DNA from: a bacterium
GTDB lineage: Bacteria > Patescibacteriota > Patescibacteriia > Buchananbacterales > UBA6539
Length of the DNA: 5,834 bases
Assembly (NCBI GenBank): GCA_023246815.1
Contig: JAHFHR010000047.1
Coordinates: forward strand, 1 to 5,834
Reading direction: 5' to 3'
The notes under the pieces were generated by a model that searched no databases, was not told the origin of the DNA, and saw nothing but the letters and a program-made list of their open reading frames with translations. The translations under genes and the position numbers were made by a program. Position 1 is the first letter of the stretch. The number at the start of each line of letters is the position of its first letter. This document shows, piece by piece, positions 1-5,714 of the stretch.

Positions 1-2
1 TT

Positions 3-2312
3 ATGCATCTCGAAAAACTTGAAATCCAGGGCTTCAAATCATTTGCCCAAAAAACCGAACTAGCCTTCCCGCCTGCCGCCAACGCCACCACCTACAGCAT
101 CGCCTGTATTGTCGGGCCTAATGGTTCGGGCAAATCAAACACGGTTGATGCAGTCCGCTGGGTGCTTGGTGAACAAAGCCTTAAAAATCTTCGGGGAAAA
201 CGCTCCGAAGATGTTATTTTTTCTGGTTCGGAAAAAAAGACTCGTTTGGGCATGGCCTACGTCGCGATGCACATTGATAACAGCGATGGTCGTATGCCGG
301 TTGATTACAAGGAAGTGGTCATCTCACGAAAACTCTACCGTAACGGCGAGAGCGAATACCGGATTAATAACAGCAAGGTGCGTCTGCAAGATATTCTGTT
401 GATGTTGGCCAAGGCCAACTTTGGACAGAAAAGTTACAGCATCGTGTCGCAGGGTACGATTGATCAGGTGATCATGGCTTCAGCATCTGAGCGCAAAGAA
501 TACTTTGACGAAGCGGTTGGTGTTAGGGAATTCCAAATTAAACGCGACCAGTCAATTAATAAATTGGAAAATGCTTGGAACAACTTGCGGCAGGTTGATG
601 CACTACTGACCGAAATTACTCCACGCTTAAATTCTCTAACTCGGCAGGTCAAACGCTTAGAGCGCCGAGAGCAGGTGGAAAAGGAACTGCGCGAAGTATC
701 TGAAGGCTACTATGGTTTTTTGTGGAGTGAGCTTGAGCAGAAAATGAACCAGGTGAAACCGCAACTGACTGAAAAGGAAGCGGTATTACGGCAGCACGAG
801 AAGTCGCTTGGCGATCTGCAAGCACATTTACGAAAATTAGAAAAAGAAGAATCAGGTGGTTCTGGATTCACCGATTTACAACAAGCCTACCAGAAGATTT
901 TACATGATCGGAATAAACTGCGTGAAGAGCAGCTGATGCTGCAAAATAAAATCGAACTGGCTAAGCAGCGAATTATTGATACTGCCGCACCGATGGCGAT
1001 GTCCGAGATCCTTGGTCGGCTCAAAGCTATTCAGCAGCTTGAGGAAAAAGTTTTTTCACAACTGGACACTACTGATCTGGGGGTGCGAGCCCAGGTGAAG
1101 GAAGATTTGCGTGAATTGTCGCAGCTGATTAAAGAGTTGGTCCATGAGCTGGAACACCCGAAGATGACCACCAAAGCATCGGCGGATGTTGACCCACAGT
1201 TACAAAAAGATCTAGTGGCGGTGGGTAAGGACTTGGAGGCAATTGAAAAAAGACTGTCCGCTGCGTCTGAGGCAATCGCTGAGTATAACCAAACTGAGCA
1301 ACAGAAAAAGGGTAAGTTTTTTGATTTGCAGCGACAAATTACCGCGGCTCAGGACGGGTATAATAAAGCCTCAAATCAGGTGTCAGAGTTGCGTGTAGAG
1401 CAGGCTCGATTGGAAACACGCCTAGCAGATTTAAAACAAGAGGTGCACAATGACATGGGTAGCGCCGCCTGGTTAGCGAGCCATCAGGCAAAACGCATTG
1501 ACGAGCACGAGGCCCACGAAAACATGAAAAAACTTAAGCACCAGCTGGAGTTGATTGGCGGCGTGGATCCGGAAGTAGTTAAAGAGTACGAAGAAATTAA
1601 AACACGACACGATTTTTTATCTGGGCAAGCTGAAGATTTACGTAAGTCAATTACTGACTTAGAAAAAGTAATTACTGAACTTGATGAAAAAATTCAGGAG
1701 CAGTTTGATAGTGCCTTTAAACACATTAATCGGGAGTTTGATCACTTTTTCAAGATTTTGTTTGGTGGTGGCAAGGCCAATTTAAATTTGCTCAGAGAAG
1801 ATGAGCAGGAGGTTGCAACCGCCCTTAGTGGAGATGTTGACGGTGAAACCATTACCGAACAAAATGAGGAATTAGGTATTTTGGATCGTTTAACTCAGGC
1901 CGAGGAGAAACTTTCACCGAAAAGATTTTTGAAAAAAAGAACCGGCAAAGTGATTACCGGTATTGATATTATTGCCACCCCACCAGGTAAAAAAGTAAGC
2001 GCTATTAGCATGCTCTCCGGCGGTGAGCGATCGCTTGCGTCAATTGCTTTGATCTGTGCGGTGATTGCCAACAATCCATCGCCATTTGTGATTTTGGATG
2101 AAGTTGATGCCGCGCTTGATGAAGCTAACTCGCAGCGTTTTGCTAAAATTTTAACCGAACTGGCTCACAAAACGCAATTTGTGGTTATCACCCATAACCG
2201 CGCCACCATGCAGGTGGCCGATGTGTTGTATGGTGTGACCATGGGTGACGATGGTATTTCGCGATTAATCAGTTTGAAATTTGAAGAAGCGGAAAAGGTC
2301 GTGAGACAATAA
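3..2312 (+). CDS. smc: Short SMC-family chromosome segregation ATPase lacking a hinge domain
   Basis: The 769-residue product has both halves of an SMC ATP-binding head. The N-terminal half opens with the typical SMC start (MHLEKLEIQGFKSF), has Walker A GPNGSGKS at residues 38-45 and a Q-loop glutamine at 150 in SYSIVSQG. The C-terminal half has FGGG at 587-590, the ABC signature LSGGE at 671-675, Walker B with DE at 699-700, a D-loop near 705 and the switch histidine H731. Between them (about 165-515) is charged, heptad-like coiled coil. Canonical bacterial SMC is about 1,150-1,200 residues with a hinge of roughly 170 residues at mid-length. Here the whole middle is about 350 residues, with helix breaks at 284-289 and 327-331 and near 386-398, and no hinge-like glycine motif. 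No CXXC occurs, so it is not a Rad50-type zinc hook. SMC proteins organise and segregate chromosomes on DNA; that role is inferred here. The ATG at 3-5 matches the family start; its promoter lies outside the window. Stop is TAA. Confidence 0.93.
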   Translation: MHLEKLEIQGFKSFAQKTELAFPPAANATTYSIACIVGPNGSGKSNTVDAVRWVLGEQSLKNLRGKRSEDVIFSGSEKKTRLGMAYVAMHIDNSDGRMPVDYKEVVISRKLYRNGESEYRINNSKVRLQDILLMLAKANFGQKSYSIVSQGTIDQVIMASASERKEYFDEAVGVREFQIKRDQSINKLENAWNNLRQVDALLTEITPRLNSLTRQVKRLERREQVEKELREVSEGYYGFLWSELEQKMNQVKPQLTEKEAVLRQHEKSLGDLQAHLRKLEKEESGGSGFTDLQQAYQKILHDRNKLREEQLMLQNKIELAKQRIIDTAAPMAMSEILGRLKAIQQLEEKVFSQLDTTDLGVRAQVKEDLRELSQLIKELVHELEHPKMTTKASADVDPQLQKDLVAVGKDLEAIEKRLSAASEAIAEYNQTEQQKKGKFFDLQRQITAAQDGYNKASNQVSELRVEQARLETRLADLKQEVHNDMGSAAWLASHQAKRIDEHEAHENMKKLKHQLELIGGVDPEVVKEYEEIKTRHDFLSGQAEDLRKSITDLEKVITELDEKIQEQFDSAFKHINREFDHFFKILFGGGKANLNLLREDEQEVATALSGDVDGETITEQNEELGILDRLTQAEEKLSPKRFLKKRTGKVITGIDIIATPPGKKVSAISMLSGGERSLASIALICAVIANNPSPFVILDEVDAALDEANSQRFAKILTELAHKTQFVVITHNRATMQVADVLYGVTMGDDGISRLISLKFEEAEKVVRQ

Positions 2313-2322
2313 ATTAATAATT

Positions 2323-3543
2323 CTAAATTGTAAAAATACCGTCTTTGTAGATGGTTTTTTGTTTGCCATTTTTGAGCGTTGCCACCACTTCACGGCGAGC
2401 GGTTGAGATAATGTCGGTATGCACACTTGAATCATTGAAGCCCAATGTTTTCCAGCCCGCCTTGGTCATGCGCGCTCTGTTGCCGGTATAAGCGTCGTGG
2501 TATGAAGCGCCTAGGGCAATGTGGGTGTTTCCCTGCGCTCCGCCAATATTTTCGTCATACAGTGTTTCGGCCATAAACTTGGTTATGTGCGAGAAGCGTT
2601 TGTCGGTCAGTGAGAACTCTCCCACCTTATCGGCGTTTGGGGTATTGATCATATGCTTAAGCACGCTGTAATTCTTTTTGGCTTTTGATTTCACCACGCG
2701 GCCATTTTTGAATTCAAGCTCAATATCGGTGATCAGATTGCCATAGCGATACAATGGTTGATTAAATTTAATCCAGCCAGTGGTCCCCCGCCAATCCGGT
2801 GAGGTAAAAATTTCAAAGCTAGGAATATTCGCTCCGCGGCCACCGAGGAACTGTCGCTTTTCACCAATGGTAATGTGTAAGTCAACATCAACCCCTTTAA
2901 CATGCACATTCTTTATCTGTAATTTATTGAGCTTGGCAATGGTTTGGTGAATGTGGTTATTAATCGTTTGCCATTTTTTAACCGGCGCTCTATCCTCCAG
3001 AAAGCAAGCTTTGATAATTTGTTCCCAATACTGTCCAATAGATAGCCCTGCTTCCGCAGCCATTGCTGGCGTGCCGTAGAGCGCCAGCGTCCAGGAAAAT
3101 TTTCCCTTGTTTTCTTTTTCACGGCGCCAATCCATGAAGGGTTTAAAGGCTTGACCGCGCTTCATGATTCTTTGCGGATCAATGCCCTTGAGCGCTTGTT
3201 TGTCAGTTTCGGAAATAATAAAAATACTGTGGTCAACATCATCTACCAGGCCGCGCATGTAGTTTTTAGGAAAAAAAGTGAGCTGTTGATCATTGGCCAG
3301 GACAAAAAATTCCCGTTCCACATTGTGCTGTGGGTCTGGATCAGGACGGAAGTCAGAAATAATGTGCCCCCCAGCCTTCATGACCGCGCGTCGTAGTGCC
3401 GCGAGCATTGGTTTGGCATACTCGTAGACGACGACGTAGACGGTATCGCCTGGCTTGATACCGTTACCGTGCCCAAGAGCAAAATTGACTAGCACAGTAG
3501 CGTAGTTATCAAGGATTTTCTGCGAGGGATGGTAGTGTTGCAT
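2323..3543 (-). CDS. M29-family metallo-aminopeptidase (AmpS/AmpT/PepS-like)
   Basis: The 406-residue product (ATG at 3543-3541) matches the M29 aminopeptidase family, cytosolic enzymes that remove N-terminal residues from peptides using two divalent metal ions. Known metal ligands of the family can be aligned by eye: E244 in NIPSFEIFTSP, E309 in VGEFSL, H341 in the NTHIALG segment, and H375 and D377 in SSVHTD. The conserved tyrosine after the LGASY segment (Y348) is also present. Length matches the usual ~400-410 residues, so the gene looks complete and active. An in-frame GTG at 3561 would add six residues, but it lies inside the promoter -10 region, so the ATG is preferred. No Shine-Dalgarno sequence precedes it; the message is probably leaderless or nearly so. 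The gene is convergent with smc (10-base gap) and divergent from rpsP. Stop is TAG. The likely role is peptide recycling, which is inferred; substrate preference cannot be read from sequence. Confidence 0.9.
   Translation of the reverse strand: MQHYHPSQKILDNYATVLVNFALGHGNGIKPGDTVYVVVYEYAKPMLAALRRAVMKAGGHIISDFRPDPDPQHNVEREFFVLANDQQLTFFPKNYMRGLVDDVDHSIFIISETDKQALKGIDPQRIMKRGQAFKPFMDWRREKENKGKFSWTLALYGTPAMAAEAGLSIGQYWEQIIKACFLEDRAPVKKWQTINNHIHQTIAKLNKLQIKNVHVKGVDVDLHITIGEKRQFLGGRGANIPSFEIFTSPDWRGTTGWIKFNQPLYRYGNLITDIELEFKNGRVVKSKAKKNYSVLKHMINTPNADKVGEFSLTDKRFSHITKFMAETLYDENIGGAQGNTHIALGASYHDAYTGNRARMTKAGWKTLGFNDSSVHTDIISTARREVVATLKNGKQKTIYKDGIFTI
2338..2360 (+). terminator. Intrinsic terminator of smc, embedded in the opposing gene
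   Basis: The 7-bp stem ACCGTCT/AGATGGT (2338-2344 with 2349-2355, including one G-U pair) has a TTGT loop and is followed by a run of T to 2360. A-rich bases before the stem could pair with those Ts after a T-T mismatch. It lies about 25 bases after the smc stop codon and inside the last codons of the convergent aminopeptidase gene. Read on the minus strand, the G-U pair becomes an A-C mismatch, so it should work best for smc transcripts. Confidence 0.68.
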
Positions 3544-3551
3544 ATGAAGAT

Positions 3552-3560
3552 AGTATAGCA
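3552..3560 (-). promoter_or_regulatory. Extended -10 promoter of the aminopeptidase gene
   Basis: On the minus strand this reads TGCTATACT, an extended -10 element (TGN plus TATACT). Eight bases separate it from the ATG at 3543, so transcription from the expected distance (about 7 bases past the -10) begins at A3545 or at the ATG itself, giving an essentially leaderless message. No good -35 is seen at 16-18 bases upstream, which is normal for extended -10 promoters. Confidence 0.6.
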
Positions 3561-3595
3561 CATAGAAACGAGTGCTTAGCGTTTCATTTTTGATC

Positions 3596-3624
3596 TTGAC
3601 TTTTTTCTGTTGTTGTGTAATACT
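3596..3624 (+). promoter_or_regulatory. Promoter of rpsP
   Basis: TTGACT (3596-3601; five of six to the -35 consensus) is followed after 17 bases by AATACT (3619-3624), which is preceded by TGT as an extended -10. The expected start site is A3631, giving a leader of about 96 bases. The region is shared with the divergent aminopeptidase promoter; the two -10 elements are about 60 bases apart. Confidence 0.65.
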
Positions 3625-3630
3625 GGTGCT

Positions 3631-3726
3631 ACCGAATACCTATCGAGGTACCTAGTCGAACGGTTTCGCTCACGATCTCGGCGTAAAAATGAGATCCTAA
3701 CTAACTCACTAAGGTATTTTTTTTAT
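3631..3726 (+). promoter_or_regulatory. Structured rpsP leader with sequesterable ribosome binding site
   Basis: The predicted 5' untranslated region contains a weak Shine-Dalgarno-like AAGG at 3711-3714, 12 bases before the ATG at 3727. AATACCT at 3635-3641 is complementary to AGGTATT at 3712-3718, so the start of the leader can cover the ribosome binding site. The same TACCT (3637-3641) can instead pair locally with AGGTA (3646-3650) over a 4-base loop, which would leave the binding site free. A separate 6-bp hairpin GATCTC/GAGATC lies at 3674-3679 and 3691-3696. This arrangement suits translational control, possibly feedback by S16, but that is inference from complementarity alone. Confidence 0.45.
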
Positions 3727-4167
3727 ATGTTAAAAATCAGACTCGCTCGGGTTGGTAAACGAAAACAGCCAACCTACCGATTTGTCATCAACGAATCAAC
3801 TCGTGACACGCATGGCAACATGCTTGAGATCCTTGGTCACTACAATCCTTTTACCAAAGTAATTGAAGTCAAAAAAGATCGGATACTGCACTGGATTTCC
3901 AAGGGTGCGCAGCTCTCACCCACCGTTCACAATATGTTTATTGACCAGAATGTTATCACTGGCGATAAGGTCCACGCTTCAAAAGGCAAAAAGAAAAATG
4001 CTGAACCAGAAGCGCCAGTTGCTACTGTTCCTCAGGCCGAAGCACCAAGCGCTACTCCAGTAGCAGAAGCAAAAGCTGAGCCAGTCGCAGCTGAACAACC
4101 ACTACAAGAGACTGCTGCAGATACGACTACCAATACCCCCGCAGACTCAACCTCAAGCGCTGAATAG
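3727..4167 (+). CDS. rpsP: 30S ribosomal protein S16 with long low-complexity C-terminal tail
   Basis: Residues 1-85 are a clear S16: MLKIRLARVGKRKQPTYR at the start, the LGHYNPFTK segment near 36-44, and the DRILHWISKGAQLSPTVHN segment near 51-69. S16 is an early-assembly protein of the small ribosomal subunit that binds 16S rRNA. The usual bacterial length is about 75-90 residues; this protein is 146. From about residue 86 it has a short lysine-rich stretch (KGKKK) and then about 55 residues of Ala, Pro, Glu and Thr with no predicted fold. The start at 3727 is fixed by the universal S16 N-terminus. The reading frame is open for a further 39 codons upstream, but those bases are the leader RNA. 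A terminator follows about 35 bases after the TAG stop, so the gene appears to be transcribed alone. Confidence 0.95.
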   Translation: MLKIRLARVGKRKQPTYRFVINESTRDTHGNMLEILGHYNPFTKVIEVKKDRILHWISKGAQLSPTVHNMFIDQNVITGDKVHASKGKKKNAEPEAPVATVPQAEAPSATPVAEAKAEPVAAEQPLQETAADTTTNTPADSTSSAE

Positions 4168-4201
4168 TACCTAATCACAAAAAGTAAAACTTTCGCTGTA
4201 T

Positions 4202-4239
4202 ACAAAAATCCCTTTGCCAGACGGCTGCGGGATTTTTGT
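4202..4239 (+). terminator. Intrinsic terminator after rpsP
   Basis: A perfect stem pairs CAAAAATCCC (4203-4212) with GGGATTTTTG (4229-4238), plus one outer A-T pair. The 16-base loop can itself form a GCC/GGC mini-stem at 4216-4218 and 4223-4225. The U-run is in the descending arm and the A-run in the ascending arm, so it could act in both directions. It separates rpsP from the glycosyltransferase gene. Confidence 0.75.
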
Positions 4240-4243
4240 TGTA

Positions 4244-4252
4244 TGGTATACT
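4244..4252 (+). promoter_or_regulatory. Extended -10 promoter of the glycosyltransferase gene
   Basis: TGGTATACT is an extended -10 element that starts five bases after the rpsP terminator stem. The A of the ATG at 4259 is exactly 7 bases beyond the last base of TATACT, the usual start-site distance, so the transcript should begin at the start codon (leaderless). The region where a -35 would lie is inside the terminator and shows no match to TTGACA. Confidence 0.6.
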
Positions 4253-4258
4253 TTGACT

Positions 4259-5215
4259 ATGCAGAGCACAGCACAGTTAGATACTCCGGTAGTGTTTTTT
4301 ATTTATCATCGGCCGGAAACAACGCGCAAAGTTTTTGAACAGATTAAAAAAGTTCGCCCACGCCAACTTTTTATTTTTGCCGATGGCTGGAAAGACCAAC
4401 AGGACATGGCACGCTGCTCTGAGACTCGCGCAATGGTGGAGACTATTTCCTGGCCATGTGAGGTTCGGCGTGATTATCTCGTAGAAAATGTGGGCGATCG
4501 AGCGCGCTGCACGTCAGGTCTTAATTCGACGTTTGAGCGAGTTGATCGCGCTATCATTCTTGAAGATGATACCGTGCCTGACGTATCTTTTTTTTACTTT
4601 TGCCAGGAGATGCTTAATCGCTACTACGATACCGAGCGGGTGATGCATGTTGGCGGAACTAATTTTTTACAGGGATTACAGCCCACGTCCAGTCCAATAA
4701 CAGGAGATAGCTACTACTTTTCTCGTTTACCAATAGTATGGGGATGGGCAACGTGGAGACGAGCCTGGCAAAAATACGATCCCATGATGAAGCAGTGGCC
4801 AGAGACACGAACTCGTTTGTCGCTATTAAGCAGTGACAAAAAAGTGCTCGCTGTTCTTCGGGAGATGTTCGAAAGAGCCTATCGTGATACTCGTCTCGTC
4901 GTCACTCCTCCATTATTAGGCTGGGATCATCAATGGTAGCTGGCCTGCTTGGCACACAATGGAATATCTATAACTCCTGCAAAAAATTTAGTCTCAAACA
5001 TCGGGGTCGGGCCTGGCGCTACTCGTGATCAAAGCTCATTTTTTAACCATTTACCCACCGCCACCTTGTCGCAACCGCTAGTTCACCCCAGAACTCAGAC
5101 TATCAGTGCCGCTAGTGATGCCGAGGTATTGTTTCAATATGCTAGTAATACCGCAGAAGCTACTGATACTCCCGTCGATTTATTTTATAAATTGTTGCAC
5201 TGGTTGAAAGCTTGA
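4259..5215 (+). pseudogene. GT-A type glycosyltransferase gene interrupted by an in-frame TAG
   Basis: The frame from ATG 4259 to TGA 5215 encodes 318 positions, but codon 227 (4937-4939) is TAG. The N-terminal 226 residues resemble GT-A fold, family-2-like nucleotide-sugar glycosyltransferases: strand VVFFIYHRPETTRKVFEQI at 11-29, an ILEDDTVPD segment at 100-108 whose acidic residues 102-104 should bind the metal and sugar nucleotide, and WGWATWRRAW at 161-170. After the stop, the same frame continues with LACLAHNGISITPAKNLVSN, the usual continuation after WDHQW in these enzymes, so a normal residue has been replaced by a stop. No other stop or frameshift is seen in either part. It may be a recent nonsense mutation, a sequencing error, or a read-through site. 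Without read-through, a 226-residue protein missing the last third would be made. The acceptor is unknown; cell-surface glycan synthesis is a guess from the family. A start before 4259 would lie in the terminator and promoter, so it is rejected. Confidence 0.8.
4937..4939 (+). other. In-frame TAG within the glycosyltransferase frame
   Basis: The TAG sits between WDHQW and LACLAHNGIS. Related enzymes normally carry a small residue here (Ala, Ser or Thr, from family knowledge). One base change from TCG (Ser) would produce it. TAG is evidently a real stop elsewhere in the window, since it ends rpsP just before a terminator, so wholesale TAG reassignment is unlikely. Confidence 0.8.
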
Positions 5216-5239
5216 CAGTGCCTTTGTTTGTGGTATATT
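5212..5239 (+). promoter_or_regulatory. Strong promoter of khpA
   Basis: A consensus -35 TTGACA (5212-5217) is followed after 16 bases by TATATT (5234-5239), which is preceded by TGG as an extended -10. It is one of the two best promoter matches in the window. The -35 overlaps the TGA stop (5213-5215) of the glycosyltransferase frame. The expected start site is near G5246. Confidence 0.78.
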
Positions 5240-5245
5240 AGAGGC

Positions 5246-5390
5246 GTTCCCACGTAGGGTGGGATTGCTACCAGGCTGTTATTCGGCAACACTCATGTTG
5301 TTCGGAAGGTCGGCAGTACTGGTTGATACTGTAAATAATTACATCGTCGTGGGTTATACCACGGCGATCGATGAACGGTTTACACTCCGT
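5246..5390 (+). promoter_or_regulatory. Structured 145-base leader RNA upstream of khpA
   Basis: The predicted leader holds several strong stems. H1: TCCCAC/GTGGGA (5248-5253 with 5259-5264). H2: GGCAACA/TGTTGTT (5285-5291 with 5296-5302, two G-U pairs, loop CTCA). H4: a 10-bp stem with one G-U pair, 5343-5352 with 5359-5368, loop GTTATA. H5: ACGG/CCGT (5375-5378 with 5387-5390), directly before the ATG. H2 can be extended by ACCAG/CTGGT (5270-5274 with 5319-5323), CTGTT/GGCAG (5276-5280 with 5312-5316) and TTC/GAA (5282-5284 with 5305-5307) into one arm of about 20 pairs. That arm competes with H3, CAGTA/TACTG (5314-5318 with 5327-5331). No stem is followed by a U-run, so it does not look like an attenuator. 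It matches no riboswitch or RNA class I recognise. A role in regulating khpA or as a separate small RNA is inference. Confidence 0.5.
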
Positions 5391-5714
5391 ATGGCTGAGA
5401 AAGATCAGGAGTTTATTGAGCACATCGTCAAGGCAATCGTTGCCAATCCCGGTGATGTGCGAACAGAACGAACCATCGATGAGATGGGCGTACTCATTAC
5501 GCTTCATCTTAACCAAGCAGACATGGGCTATGTCATCGGCCGACAAGGCCAGACCGCTCGAGCACTCCGCACGCTCCTAAAGATCGTCGGAGCTCAGAAC
5601 AACGCCCGCGTCAACCTCAAGATTCATGAACCGGAAGGTTCACGACGAGAGAGTCGACGTCCTGCTGCTGCGTCCACTACTGATACGTCAGTGCTTGACG
5701 ACCTAAAAATCTAA
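5391..5714 (+). CDS. khpA: KH-domain RNA-binding protein of the KhpA (YlqC) family
   Basis: The 107-residue product carries a single type-II KH domain. Residues 6-20 form the first helix (QEFIEHIVKAIVANP), and the GXXG RNA-binding loop is GRQG at 50-53 within DMGYVIGRQGQTARALR. Strand VNLKIHE at 74-80 closes the domain. KhpA proteins are small (about 75-80 residues) cytosolic RNA binders linked in other bacteria to cell division and sRNA or mRNA control, often pairing with KhpB. This one has about 24 extra residues, first Arg-rich (RRESRR) and then Ser/Thr/Asp-rich. The ATG at 5391 gives the family N-terminus. The frame is open upstream to 5259, but those bases form the structured leader. No Shine-Dalgarno sequence is visible before the ATG. 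khpA commonly follows rpsP directly; here a glycosyltransferase gene lies between. Stop is TAA. Confidence 0.9.
   Translation: MAEKDQEFIEHIVKAIVANPGDVRTERTIDEMGVLITLHLNQADMGYVIGRQGQTARALRTLLKIVGAQNNARVNLKIHEPEGSRRESRRPAAASTTDTSVLDDLKI

Noticed and set aside
464..652. Minus-strand open frame inside smc, and other overlapping frames at 109-402, 2913-3122, 3151-3396, 3863-4063, 5268-5546 and 5371-5580
   Set aside because: They lie inside well-supported genes, or across the khpA leader and gene, in other frames and show no family resemblance.
3..2312. RecN or Rad50/SbcC rather than SMC
   Set aside because: Both head halves match SMC motif by motif (GPNGSGKSN, SEDVIFSGS, MLSGGERS, VDAALDEAN), there is no CXXC hook, and the start differs from RecN.
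3544..3561. GTG start for the aminopeptidase at 3561, adding six residues
   Set aside because: It overlaps the TGCTATACT promoter element, adds no conserved residues, and ATG at 3543 fits the family start and the promoter spacing.
3610..3726. N-terminal extension of S16 by 39 residues, frame open from a TTG
   Set aside because: S16 begins at MLKIRL in all bacteria I know, and the extension would start upstream of the expected transcription start. The open frame is short enough to be chance.
4949..5215. Independent 88-residue gene starting at TTG 4949
   Set aside because: It is in the same frame as the glycosyltransferase and carries that family's C-terminal sequence; no promoter or binding site precedes it.
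4259..5215. Alternative genetic code (TGA as glycine, or TAG as sense)
   Set aside because: No TGA occurs inside any coding region, and TAG ends rpsP just before a terminator and ends the aminopeptidase. A single internal TAG is not enough to argue for recoding.
5268..5335. Signal recognition particle RNA (CCAGG, CGGAAGG and GGCAG resemble helix 8)
   Set aside because: The GGAA is not in a closed tetraloop, the flanking bases do not pair as in SRP helix 8, and the arm instead ends in a CTCA loop.
3657..5386. Shared GAACGGTTT in the rpsP (3658-3666) and khpA (5373-5381) leaders as a common regulatory box
   Set aside because: A 9-base match between two leaders of this size is expected by chance a few percent of the time, and the flanks and local pairing differ.
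5259..5390. N-terminal extension of KhpA by 44 residues, frame open from GTG 5259
   Set aside because: The family starts at about 5391, the added residues show no conserved pattern, and the same bases form strong nested hairpins.
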